Positions 8,641 to 17,411 of a stretch of DNA of 64,000 bases are shown here, in pieces. How positions within the stretch are numbered: position 1 is the stretch's first letter; each line of letters begins with the position of its first letter. The stretch is from positions 496,001 through 560,000 of the forward strand of contig CAJXJW010000002.1 of the NCBI GenBank assembly GCA_913055625.1, written 5' to 3'. Under the pieces are notes generated by a model, which was given only the letters and a program-made list of their open reading frames with translations, searched no databases and was not told the origin of the DNA. This DNA is from an uncultured Pseudomonadota bacterium (lineage in GTDB: Bacteria > Pseudomonadota > Gammaproteobacteria > Steroidobacterales > Woeseiaceae). The translations under genes and the position numbers were made by a program.

Positions 8641-10389
8641 TCAGGGCGCTGACAAAACATCTTCGATCCACGCGTCGATCGCCGTCTGCAGCATCGGCAG
8701 CGTGACCCCGCCGCTCGCGAGCAGGCGGTCATGGAATGCGCGGATGTCGAAGCGCTCGCCGAGCAGCGTTTCAGCGTGCCGGCGCAGGCGCTGGATCTCC
8801 AGGCTGCCGACCAGGTAGGACGTGGCCTGTCCCGGCACGGCGGCGTAGCGATCGACTTCCGAGGCCACGGATGTCGGGTTCTCGGTCGTGTGCTCCAGCA
8901 TGTAGTCGATCGCCTGCTGGCGGGTCCAGCCCATGACGTGAATGCCGGGGTCCACCACGAGCCTCGCCGCGCGGAATGCCTCGTTCGACAGCATGCCCAT
9001 GCGGTCCAGGTCGCCGGAGTAAAGACCCATTTCGTCGGCCAGCCGCTCGGAGTAGAGGCCCCAGCCTTCCACCGTGCCCGACGAAAACATGTAGCGCAGG
9101 ATCGGCGGCAGCCCGTCGTTCAGCAGCGCGATCGAGACCTGCAGGTGGTGGCCCGGATAGCTTTCGTGGAACGCGGTCGCCTCGATGCCGGCACCGCGGC
9201 TGATCGACGCCGCGTTCCAGGTGCCGACCTGGTAGCGGCCCGGCCGGGTGCCGTCGGCCGACCCGGCGGCATAGAAGCCGCCGCCCGAGTCCTGCTCGTA
9301 GGCCGGTGATGGCACGATGACCATCGGGGCGTCGGGCACGTAGCCGATCTGCTCGCCGATGGCGGCCTTCGCCCGGTCCACCGCCGCTGCCACGTAGTCG
9401 AGCATGTCCTGTTCCGACGTGAACAGGAACGCGGGGTCCGTGCGCAGCCGCTCGGCCAGCGCATCGAGGTCATCGGTGTCGAAGACGGTTTCCGCGATGC
9501 CGAGCATCTCGGCACGGACGCGGGACATCTCCGACAGCCCGGTGCGGTGAATCGCGTCGGCGGATCCGGGCAGCGACGACCAGTAGCGCACGGACGCGGC
9601 GTAGCAGGCCTCGCCGTCCGGGTTCGCGCCCACGCCTAGAGCGTCGCGCCCGGGGTACTCGTTTTCCAGGAAGTCCCGGTAGGCGACGAGCGCCGGCCGC
9701 ACCTCGTCTTCGTAGACACGGCGGTAGACCCGGGCGAAGCGCTCGTCGTCCGCGCGCGCGACCGGGTCCATGAACGGCGAGCCGTCGGTCGGCGTGTCGA
9801 TCAACGCAGTGACCTGGTCGATGACCCGCGACACGTTCGTGGCCGGCGCCAGGTAGCCGGCATCCTTGCCGCGTTTCAGGTTCCCGATCTCCGTGTCGAG
9901 ATAGCGGTCGATGTCGGCGAGCCGGTCGATGGCCGCGTTGCGTGCCGCCTTCGTGGAGACATCCTGCACGGCCAGCGTCGCGATGATCGACGACTGCCAG
10001 CCGGTCCACGTGGGGCTCACATTCCAGAGTTCGGTGCGGCAGACCCGGCGATCGACAATCGCCTGCAGCCGCTCGCGTGTAAAGACCCAGGTCAGTACCG
10101 CGGTATCGTCAGTGAGCGATTCGGCGTCGATGGCGTCCAGCGCCGCGAGCCACGCGTCCACCTTCGCGTCCCAGCGGGCCATCGCGTCCGGGCCGTGATC
10201 GCCGAACCGGTCCCGCGGAGCGTCCGGGTACCCGACCTCGTAGACTTCCTCGGGGAACTGCGCGTAGTAGCCCGCGACGAACTCGTTCGAGAGCCGCTCA
10301 ACGGCCGCGGCGGGCGCCTCCTCGCCGGGGCCGGAGCAGGCCGCGAAAAGGCCAGTGGAAAGCAACAAAATCAGTATCTTGCGGGGCAT
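8641..10389 (-). CDS. DUF885-family lipoprotein (putative metallopeptidase)
   Basis: 582 residues. The signal peptide LILLLSTGLFAAC ends in a lipobox with Cys18. The hallmark HESYPGHH motif of DUF885 lies near residues 406-413, which resembles a gluzincin HExxH-like metal site, and GWGLYSERL follows it. Members are presumed zinc-dependent peptidases or carboxypeptidases, and no substrate is established from the sequence. It is a single gene on its strand; its start is 94 bases from the divergent phosphatidylserine synthase gene. Confidence 0.87.
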   Translation of the reverse strand: MPRKILILLLSTGLFAACSGPGEEAPAAAVERLSNEFVAGYYAQFPEEVYEVGYPDAPRDRFGDHGPDAMARWDAKVDAWLAALDAIDAESLTDDTAVLTWVFTRERLQAIVDRRVCRTELWNVSPTWTGWQSSIIATLAVQDVSTKAARNAAIDRLADIDRYLDTEIGNLKRGKDAGYLAPATNVSRVIDQVTALIDTPTDGSPFMDPVARADDERFARVYRRVYEDEVRPALVAYRDFLENEYPGRDALGVGANPDGEACYAASVRYWSSLPGSADAIHRTGLSEMSRVRAEMLGIAETVFDTDDLDALAERLRTDPAFLFTSEQDMLDYVAAAVDRAKAAIGEQIGYVPDAPMVIVPSPAYEQDSGGGFYAAGSADGTRPGRYQVGTWNAASISRGAGIEATAFHESYPGHHLQVSIALLNDGLPPILRYMFSSGTVEGWGLYSERLADEMGLYSGDLDRMGMLSNEAFRAARLVVDPGIHVMGWTRQQAIDYMLEHTTENPTSVASEVDRYAAVPGQATSYLVGSLEIQRLRRHAETLLGERFDIRAFHDRLLASGGVTLPMLQTAIDAWIEDVLSAP

Positions 10390-10483
10390 GTTCTGGCCAT
10401 CGGCAGTTGCGTGGAGGACTCATGAGAACACAGATCGGCGGCGGTCGTCAGCAAAGTAGAAACTCGGGGGCGGTAGAGGCAGA

Positions 10484-11263
10484 ATGGCCGACACGTTTCG
10501 TCCAACCGGCAAATCATTGACCAGCAGACTGCGATACTCCGTCCCGAACAGCGTGACCGGGCTGAGCCTCCTCTTCGGCCTCGCGTCGATCGTCACGACG
10601 CAGTTCGGCGAGCTCGAATTCGCCGCGTGGCTGATCGTCTGGTGTGGGCTGCTGGATACGATGGACGGCGTCGCGGCGCGCGTCCTGAACGCGACATCGA
10701 GTTTCGGCGCCGAGTTCGATTCGATGGCTGACGTGATTTCATTCGGCGTCGCGCCGGCGGTTCTCGTGCTCAATGCGGGTGTGCAGATCGGGGGCATCGA
10801 GTACGACACGGGCCAGTTCTGGGTGCTGCTGCTGGCGTCCGGCATGTTCGCGCTTGCCGGCGCAATGCGGCTCGCGCGTTTCAATATCGCCACGGACAAG
10901 CCGCCCACCGGCTGGTTCTCGGGTGTGCCGATCACCGCGTGCGGCGGCGGAGTGCTGGCTTCGCTGGTGCTCGTGCTGATTCACTACCAGGACATCGCGT
11001 CGGCAATGCCGCTCCACCTCTATCTGCCGATGCTGCTCTTCGTGCTGTCGATCCTGATGCTGTCGCGAATCTGGTTTCCGAAGGCGACCATACGTGACAG
11101 CAAGCTCATCAACGCGTTCCAGATCGTCAACATTGCCCTGATTTTCTATTGCGGCGTTACGCGTACGTTCCCCGAATACCTGCTGGGCATTGCGATCGTG
11201 CTGACGGTCGGCGGAATCATCTCGGGCCGCATCGCCCGGCAGCGGCGCGAATCGACCCGGTAA
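10484..11263 (+). CDS. pssA: CDP-diacylglycerol-serine O-phosphatidyltransferase
   Basis: 259-residue polytopic membrane enzyme. The full CDP-alcohol phosphotransferase motif DG-x2-AR-x8-G-x3-D-x3-D is present at Asp61-Gly62, Ala65-Arg66, Gly75, Asp79 and Asp83. About seven hydrophobic segments follow the pattern of the membrane-integrated (Bacillus-type) PssA, not the E. coli PLD-like enzyme. It makes phosphatidylserine, the precursor of phosphatidylethanolamine. A CDP-alcohol transferase of other specificity is the main alternative. It is followed after 20 bases by the zinc-metalloprotease gene. Confidence 0.87.
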   Translation: MADTFRPTGKSLTSRLRYSVPNSVTGLSLLFGLASIVTTQFGELEFAAWLIVWCGLLDTMDGVAARVLNATSSFGAEFDSMADVISFGVAPAVLVLNAGVQIGGIEYDTGQFWVLLLASGMFALAGAMRLARFNIATDKPPTGWFSGVPITACGGGVLASLVLVLIHYQDIASAMPLHLYLPMLLFVLSILMLSRIWFPKATIRDSKLINAFQIVNIALIFYCGVTRTFPEYLLGIAIVLTVGGIISGRIARQRRESTR

Positions 11264-11283
11264 CAAGCAACAAGGGGATTGCA

Positions 11284-13725
11284 ATGACGCAGCGACTTCT
11301 GGCCTGCCTGGCGTTTGCGGGTCTTGCGGCCTGCGCCGGCACGACGGCGACGGCAACCGGCGACGTTGCGGCGGAGGCGCCGCCGGCGGGTTTCGAGGGC
11401 TTCGTCGACTTGCAATGGAATGCGTCGTCCGGCCGGCTGTCGTTCTCCATCGATGCGCTCGATACCCCGTTCATTTACCAGTCGTCGCTGGCGCGCGGCG
11501 TCGGGTCGAATGATCTCGGCCTCGACCGCGGGCAGCTCGGCGACACGCGTCTCGTGCGACTCCGGCGAGTCGGGAACAAGGTGCTGCTCGAGCAGGACAA
11601 TCTCGATTACCGCGCACTGAGCGGCGATGCGCTCGAGTCCCGTGCAGTCGCCGAATCCTTCGCGCGTTCGGTGATCTGGGGCTTCGAGATCAGGGACGAG
11701 CGCGACGGCGTACTGACGGTCGACGGCACGGACTTCTTCCTTCGCGATGCGCACGGCCTGGCCGAGCGCCTGTCGGCTACGGGCGAAGGCAACTACCGCG
11801 TCGACGCGTCGCGATCGGCGATCTACCTGCCGCGGACGAAGGCGTTCCCCGACAATACCGAGGTCGAGGCTGTCGTGACGTTCGCCGGCGACCCGACGGG
11901 TGAGCATCTGCCGACCGTGGTTCCGGATGCGCGCTCGGTCACGGTGCACCTGCACCATTCGTTCATTCGCCTCCCCGACGACGGCTACGAACCGCTGCCG
12001 TACGAGCCGCGGTCCGGCGTCATCGGCCTCGAGTACGGGTCGCCGGGCTTCATCGACTACGCGTCGCCGATCGGTGCGCCGATGTTCGTGAATTACGGCA
12101 TTCGCCATCGACTGGAGAAAAAGGACCCGGCCGCGGCGGTGAGCGAGGCGGTCGAGCCGATCGTCTACTACGTCGATCCCGGTGCGCCGGAGCCGGTGCG
12201 TTCGGCATTGATCGAGGGCGCGAGCTGGTGGAACGAGGCGTTCGAGGCGGCGGGTTACCGGGACGCGTTCCAGGTGCGCCTGCTGCCGGAAGACGCGGAC
12301 CCGATGGACGTGCGCTACAACGTCATCCAGTGGGTACACCGCTCGACGCGCGGCTGGTCCTACGGGTCGTCGGTCGTCGACCCGCGCACCGGCGAGATAC
12401 TGAAAGGGCACGTTACGCTGGGTTCGCTGCGCGTCCGCCAGGACTACCTGATTGCCGAGGGGCTGCTCGCGCCCTACGCGGACGCGATGGTGCCCGATGC
12501 CATGCTGGAGATGTCGCTCGCGCGCATCCGGCAACTGTCGGCGCACGAGGTCGGGCACACGCTCGGCTTCGAACACAACTTCGCGGCGAGCACGCAGGAT
12601 CGTGCCTCGGTCATGGACTACCCGGCTCCGCTGGCGCGCTTCGCCGACGACGGCAGCCTGGACCTGTCGGACGCCTACGCCACCGGCATCGGGCGCTGGG
12701 ACGCGCGGACGGTCATGTACGCCTACGCGGACGTGTCGGACGGACAGGACGCGAATGCCGCGCGGGCCCGCATACTCGCGGAGACGATCGACGCCGGCTA
12801 CCGCTACGTGGCGGACGCCGACGCGCGCAGCGTAGGGACCGCCCACCCGGACGGCAACCTCTGGGACAACGGTACCGATGCGATCGAGGAACTCGGGCAC
12901 CTGCTGCGCGTCCGCGACTACGCGCTGAGCCGCTTCTCGGAGAACAACATTCGCCCCGGACGGCCGGACGCGACCCTGGAAGAGGTGCTCGTGCCGGTCT
13001 ACCTGCTGCACCGCTTCCAGGTGCAGGCGGTGGGCAAGCTGATCGGCGGCGTCACTTTCGATTATTCGATGCGCGATGGTTCGCGCAGCGCACTGCGGCC
13101 CGTCGACGCCGATCGGCAGCGCGCCGCGATCGACGCGCTGCTCGGTACGCTGTCGCCGGACGTGCTGGCGCTGCCGGCGAGCATCGCCGCCGCGATTCCG
13201 CCACGGCCGCCGGGGTTCCCCCGCACCCGCGAGTCCTTCGTCGGGCAGACCGGCGTCACGTTCGACCCGCTCGCGCCCGCCGCCGCGGCGACGGTGCTGA
13301 CGCTCGACGTGCTGCTTAACCCGTCCCGGGCGGCACGCATGAACCGCCAGGCAGCGCCGCGTCCGGATTTCGCCGACCTCGTCGACGCGCTGCTGGACCG
13401 CACCTGGCAGAGCGCCGGCAGCGGCGGCGCACAGGCGGAGATCCGGCGCCAGACCGGTCTGCTGGTGCTGGACGCGCTGCTGCGGCTGGCCGTGGACGAA
13501 TCCGCGGATGCGGCGGTGCGTGGTACGGCCCTCGCCGCCATCGATCGCCTCTATGACAGCGCCGGAAGGACGGTGACGCGCGATGCGGCGGCGAACGCCT
13601 GGCTGCGCATCGCGCGGTACCGGATCGAGCGATTCCGCGAGGACCCGTCGAGCGTTGCCGCCTTGCCGGACGTCGCGGTGCCGCCCGGCTCGCCGATCGG
13701 CGCATTGACCGACTTTTTCGACTGA
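11284..13725 (+). CDS. Zinc-dependent metalloprotease lipoprotein (DUF5117/DUF4953-like)
   Basis: 813 residues from the ATG preceded by AAGGGG. The frame stays open further upstream inside pssA, but the signal peptide starts here. The lipobox LAAC puts the lipid Cys at 17. The metzincin-like HEVGHTLGFEH spans residues 421-431, followed by ASVMDYPAP (the Met turn). Large domains flank the catalytic core (WVHRSTRGWSYGSS upstream; SRFSENNIRPGRPDATLEE downstream), as in the large family annotated as zinc-dependent metalloproteases. It probably degrades proteins in the periplasm or at the cell surface. The symporter gene follows after 13 bases, which might take up released amino acids (inference). 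Confidence 0.9.
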   Translation: MTQRLLACLAFAGLAACAGTTATATGDVAAEAPPAGFEGFVDLQWNASSGRLSFSIDALDTPFIYQSSLARGVGSNDLGLDRGQLGDTRLVRLRRVGNKVLLEQDNLDYRALSGDALESRAVAESFARSVIWGFEIRDERDGVLTVDGTDFFLRDAHGLAERLSATGEGNYRVDASRSAIYLPRTKAFPDNTEVEAVVTFAGDPTGEHLPTVVPDARSVTVHLHHSFIRLPDDGYEPLPYEPRSGVIGLEYGSPGFIDYASPIGAPMFVNYGIRHRLEKKDPAAAVSEAVEPIVYYVDPGAPEPVRSALIEGASWWNEAFEAAGYRDAFQVRLLPEDADPMDVRYNVIQWVHRSTRGWSYGSSVVDPRTGEILKGHVTLGSLRVRQDYLIAEGLLAPYADAMVPDAMLEMSLARIRQLSAHEVGHTLGFEHNFAASTQDRASVMDYPAPLARFADDGSLDLSDAYATGIGRWDARTVMYAYADVSDGQDANAARARILAETIDAGYRYVADADARSVGTAHPDGNLWDNGTDAIEELGHLLRVRDYALSRFSENNIRPGRPDATLEEVLVPVYLLHRFQVQAVGKLIGGVTFDYSMRDGSRSALRPVDADRQRAAIDALLGTLSPDVLALPASIAAAIPPRPPGFPRTRESFVGQTGVTFDPLAPAAAATVLTLDVLLNPSRAARMNRQAAPRPDFADLVDALLDRTWQSAGSGGAQAEIRRQTGLLVLDALLRLAVDESADAAVRGTALAAIDRLYDSAGRTVTRDAAANAWLRIARYRIERFREDPSSVAALPDVAVPPGSPIGALTDFFD

Positions 13726-13738
13726 GCAGGAGACGCCG

Positions 13739-15169
13739 ATGTCCGTCGAAGCCGCAGTCCTCGTCGTCTACCTCCTCGTTCTCGCGGCGCTCGCGATCTG
13801 GAGCCGTGCCGAGACACACACGCTGTCGGGCTATTTCCTCGCCGGCAAGAAACTGCCGTTCTGGGTCGTGGCGTTCAGCGCGAATGCCACCGGCGAGTCC
13901 GGCTGGCTGTTGCTGGGCCTCACCGGCATGGGCTACGCGGTGGGGGCGCAGGCCTACTGGGTCGTGGTCGGCGAAATCGTCGGCGTACTGGCGTCGTGGG
14001 GCCTGATGTCGCGGCGCCTGAAGAAGCTGGGCGACGAGACGGATTCGATCACGCTCCCGGACGTGCTCGCGGCGAAGTTCGATGACCGCTACCACGCCAT
14101 TCGGGGCATCGCGGTCGCGATCATCCTGGTCATGGTCACGACTTACGTGACGGCGCAGATGGTGGCGTCGGGCAAGGCGCTGTCCGGGTTCATGGGCATG
14201 GACTACCGGACCGGCGTCATCGTCGGCGCGATCATCATCATCGGCTACACGTTCATCGGCGGCTACAAAGCCGTGGCCTACACGGACGTCGTACAGGGCG
14301 TATTGATGCTGCTCGGGCTGATCCTGGTGCCGGCCGCCGCGATCTACGCGTCCGACGGATGGTCCGGCGTGACCGCGTCGCTGAACGCGCAGGACCCGGC
14401 CCTGCTCGACATGTTCGCGGTGACCGCGACCGGCGTTGCCGGCTGGGTCGCCATCGCAAGTTTCGTGGCGATCGGCCTCCCGTTCATGGGCGTGCCGCAG
14501 CTCCTGATCCGCTACATGTCCGCGCGCGACGACGGGGAAGTCGTCAAGGCACGCATCATGGCGGTGATCGTGATGATCTTCTTTACGGGCGGCGCCGTCA
14601 CGGCGGGCATCGCCGGCAGGGCGCTGTTCCCGGGGCTGGAAGACAGCGAGTCGATCTTCCCGGTGATATCGAGCAACCTGTTCCCGGCCGTCATCTCGGG
14701 TCTGCTGCTGGTCGTCGTGCTGGCGGCGATCATGTCGACCGTGGATTCGCTGTTGCTGCTCGCCTCGTCGGCGGTCATCCGCGACACCGTGCAGAAGATC
14801 ATGGGCAGTACGAAATCGGAGCGCGAGCTGTCCGGGTACGGCAAGATCGTCACGATCGTCATCGGCATCATCGGTATCGCGTTCGCGATTCCCGAGGCGG
14901 AACTCATCTTCTGGTTCGTGCTGTTTGCCTGGTCCGGCCTCGGTGCCGCGTTCGGGCCGGCGACGCTGGGGTTGCTCTATTACCGCAAGATCACACGAGC
15001 CGGCATCATTGCCGGCATGTCAGGCGGCTTTCTGACCAGCGTCGTCTGGGTGCTCTACATCAAGGAGCACACGTGGGACCTTTACGAAGCGATCCCGGGG
15101 TTTGCGGTCGGCCTCCTGCTGACCTGGGGTGTCAGCTTCCTCACCTGGGAACGGCCGGCCGGAGAGTAA
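13739..15169 (+). CDS. Sodium:solute symporter, PutP-like
   Basis: 476 residues with about 13 membrane helices, the SSS-family fold. GYFLAGKKLPFWVVAFSANA and ESGWLLLGL near the N-terminus and GGYKAVAYTDVVQGVLML in the middle match the family signatures, especially the sodium/proline symporters. It imports a small organic solute with Na+. Proline is the likely guess from similarity to PutP, and another amino acid is possible. It is preceded by a metalloprotease gene in the same operon. Confidence 0.85.
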   Translation: MSVEAAVLVVYLLVLAALAIWSRAETHTLSGYFLAGKKLPFWVVAFSANATGESGWLLLGLTGMGYAVGAQAYWVVVGEIVGVLASWGLMSRRLKKLGDETDSITLPDVLAAKFDDRYHAIRGIAVAIILVMVTTYVTAQMVASGKALSGFMGMDYRTGVIVGAIIIIGYTFIGGYKAVAYTDVVQGVLMLLGLILVPAAAIYASDGWSGVTASLNAQDPALLDMFAVTATGVAGWVAIASFVAIGLPFMGVPQLLIRYMSARDDGEVVKARIMAVIVMIFFTGGAVTAGIAGRALFPGLEDSESIFPVISSNLFPAVISGLLLVVVLAAIMSTVDSLLLLASSAVIRDTVQKIMGSTKSERELSGYGKIVTIVIGIIGIAFAIPEAELIFWFVLFAWSGLGAAFGPATLGLLYYRKITRAGIIAGMSGGFLTSVVWVLYIKEHTWDLYEAIPGFAVGLLLTWGVSFLTWERPAGE

Positions 15170-15250
15170 ATCGCACGGTCCCGGTGTAACCGGCCGGCAT
15201 CCGGGGCGCTATAAGGGGGTACGAACCCTGTGACCCGAGGACTTCAAACG

Positions 15251-16177
15251 ATGCGCCCGAATCGACTGATCTTCCCGCTGCTGCTGATCGCGGCGGCCTT
15301 TGCTTCGCCGGCCGGTGCCGCGGTCGGCGCGGACGAGCTCCCGGCCGGCACGACGTGGTATTTCCATGCGGACCTGGAGCGAATGCGCGGCACGGACGCC
15401 GGCACGAGCCTGTACGCCTGGCTGGAGTCCGAGGTGTTCTCCGAAATCCGCGAGGAGTCCGGCATCGACCTCGGCAAGGAAGTCAGCCGGGTGACGGCCT
15501 TCGCCACGCAGGCGGACGGCGCGATCATGGTCGTCGACGGCAAGTTCAGCCAGTCGACCCGGGACAAGGCGCTCGCGGCGGCCTCCGGGGCGGAACGCTT
15601 CGAGCTGCTCAAGTCGGGCGGCAAGACCTATTACTACGTGCGGGGCGACGACGAGGACCGCGACGTCGAAATCGACGGCATCGACAACGAGTTCTATTTC
15701 AGCTTCGACGTTCGCGACAAGCTGGTCGTGGCTGCGAGGAAGGGCCAGATGGAAGCGCTCCTCGCGAACGACGGCCGCATACCCGGCAACCGCAGCAACA
15801 ACGGCACGCTGTTCGTGCTGACGGCGGAACACAGCCTGATCCAGGCCGGCATGGACACGAACGGTTTCGACGACGATGAAGAGGGCGGCTTCGAGTCGAA
15901 CATCATGCGCAACACGAAGCACGTTGCGGTCATGATCGCCGACGTGGCGGGCAAGATCGCGATCGAGGCGCAGCTGATCGCCACCGAGGCCGCCACCGCG
16001 GAATCGCTGGCCAGTATCGTTCGCGGATTGATCGCGCTGCAGGCGTTCAGCACGGAGATGGACCCGGAGATCGCGCAGTTCCTTCAGAACACGCGCGTCG
16101 ACGTCGACGACGTTCGGCTGAAGATCAGCGTGGCGCTGACGCCCGAGATGCTGGCCGCCGCGCTCGACGAGGTCTGA
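15251..16177 (+). CDS. Exported protein of unknown function next to a sigma factor
   Basis: 308 residues if started at the ATG with GAGGA ten bases upstream. A GTG at 15230 would add seven residues. A clear cleavable signal peptide (FPLLLIAAAFASPAGA) implies periplasmic export. The mature part is acidic and soluble (EIREESGIDLGKEVSR, TYYYVRGDDEDRDVEIDG) with no cysteine pair, repeat or catalytic motif that I recognise. The sigma-factor gene starts 25 bases after the stop, so the three genes to 17154 probably form one unit and this protein may be a sensor or target of that regulatory system. No function is assigned. Confidence 0.75.
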   Translation: MRPNRLIFPLLLIAAAFASPAGAAVGADELPAGTTWYFHADLERMRGTDAGTSLYAWLESEVFSEIREESGIDLGKEVSRVTAFATQADGAIMVVDGKFSQSTRDKALAAASGAERFELLKSGGKTYYYVRGDDEDRDVEIDGIDNEFYFSFDVRDKLVVAARKGQMEALLANDGRIPGNRSNNGTLFVLTAEHSLIQAGMDTNGFDDDEEGGFESNIMRNTKHVAVMIADVAGKIAIEAQLIATEAATAESLASIVRGLIALQAFSTEMDPEIAQFLQNTRVDVDDVRLKISVALTPEMLAAALDEV

Positions 16178-16202
16178 GTCCCTTCGGGCAGCGGCGCGGA
16201 CG

Positions 16203-16751
16203 GTGAGCGACGAACTGGACCTGATCAATGCTGCCCGGACGGGCTCGGTGGATGCCTTCACCGAGCTCGTTCACCAGTACCGTGATCGGCTGCTGCGGTT
16301 CCTGGTGACGCGCTGCCAAAGCTTCGCGGACGCGGAAGACGCGTTGCAGGACACGTTCCTGAATGCGTTTCGCTACCTGCATACCTACGATGCCCGCTGG
16401 CGGTTCAGCACGTGGCTGTACCGCATCGCGCTGCGTAATGCGGCAGGGTTCCGGGCACCGGAGGGCGCGGACCCCGACACGTTGCCGGCCGCCGGGTCGG
16501 ATCCGCTCGAACAGTGCATCGCGGCGAGCGAACGGGAAAACCTGTGGGTGGTGGCGCGGCGCGTCTTGAACGACGACGTGTACGCTGCGCTGTGGCTGCG
16601 CACGGTGGAGGACATGTCCGTGCGCGACGTCGCGACCGTCGTGAACCGCAGCGAGTCGTGGACGAAGGTAAACCTGATGCGGGCCCGACAATCGCTGGAT
16701 GAGGCATTGAGTGACAGCGCCGCACCCGGCCGGAGTGAAGTCTATGGATGA
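16203..16751 (+). CDS. ECF-type RNA polymerase sigma factor
   Basis: 182 residues with a GTG start. Region 2 (AFTELVHQYRDRLLRFLV to DAEDALQDTFLNAF, about 18-58) and the region 2.4-like FSTWLYRIALRNA are clear, and a region 4 helix-turn-helix occupies about 120-170 (MSVRDVATVVNRSESWTKVN). This is the minimal sigma-70 family layout of extracytoplasmic-function sigma factors. The stop overlaps the next gene by eight bases, the common sigma/anti-sigma arrangement. The signal sensed is unknown. Confidence 0.88.
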   Translation: MSDELDLINAARTGSVDAFTELVHQYRDRLLRFLVTRCQSFADAEDALQDTFLNAFRYLHTYDARWRFSTWLYRIALRNAAGFRAPEGADPDTLPAAGSDPLEQCIAASERENLWVVARRVLNDDVYAALWLRTVEDMSVRDVATVVNRSESWTKVNLMRARQSLDEALSDSAAPGRSEVYG

Positions 16752-17154
16752 CCTGGAAACGCGCCTTCGCGACGATGCGCGCAGGATCGACGCGCGCGTC
16801 TCGCCGGAGCTCGACGACCGGATTCGCGCATCACTGAACGCGATCGCGGACGACGTCGCGCGGCCGGTGCCGAAATCGCGGCCTCGCTGGACGATGTGGC
16901 TGGCGAGCGGTCTCACCGGTGTCGCGCTGGCGGCGGCGGTGCTTGCGATCATTAACCAGCCGCCGGAGGAGACGGAGAGCCGGCCGACGGTGCCGGTGGC
17001 GGCCGCGACGTCGACGCCGCCATTCGCGATGCCGGTACTGCGTGCCGAATCCGCCATGCTGACGACGCCGCTCGAGCACGAGCTCGACAAGCTCGAGGCC
17101 GACCTTCGCAAGGCGCGCGATGCCGTCGAAGAGGACATGGGTATCACGTTCTGA
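16744..17154 (+). CDS. Probable membrane-anchored anti-sigma factor
   Basis: 136 residues from an ATG that lies inside the sigma-factor stop region and is preceded by GGAGTGA. The N-terminal 50 residues are charged and helical (MDDLETRLRDDARRIDARV), as expected of a cytoplasmic sigma-binding segment. One membrane helix follows (WMLASGLTG-like segment, about 57-75), then a Pro/Thr-rich periplasmic linker and a short charged helix. No HxxxCxxC zinc motif is visible, so it is not a ZAS-type anti-sigma. The role is inferred from position and topology, not from sequence similarity. Confidence 0.65.
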   Translation: MDDLETRLRDDARRIDARVSPELDDRIRASLNAIADDVARPVPKSRPRWTMWLASGLTGVALAAAVLAIINQPPEETESRPTVPVAAATSTPPFAMPVLRAESAMLTTPLEHELDKLEADLRKARDAVEEDMGITF

Positions 17155-17198
17155 GGGCCCGGGAACCGCGCGTCTTTCGTCCGTCCGCGGTGTGGAAA

Positions 17199-17224
17199 TC
17201 GAGCATTGATTCCCTTATGCTCGA
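17199..17224. promoter_or_regulatory. Inverted repeat upstream of the cox operon
   Basis: TCGAGCAT and ATGCTCGA form perfect 8-base arms separated by 10 bases, 188 bases before coxB and 45 after the anti-sigma stop. There is no T-run, so an operator is more likely than an intrinsic terminator. The rest of the 17155-17411 gap shows no gene and no convincing -35/-10 pair. Confidence 0.4.
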
Positions 17225-17411
17225 CGCGGGGGTTCAGTTCGCCGGTATCGAACAGCACTAACAACAGCCGATACCGCCATCGAAAAGGACGTCGAACGAC
17301 GGGGAACAGGAAAGCTCTGAGGATCTAGACAAAGCGAACTGGCAAGACCGTCTGCCCGACGGCGCCCCGTGGCCGCCGGTCAGGTTGCACTGAAAGAGGG
17401 ATGCTTGACGT

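Noticed and set aside
11149..11283. Upstream extension of the zinc metalloprotease gene
   Set aside because: It overlaps pssA in another frame. A lipoprotein signal and RBS define the start at 11284.
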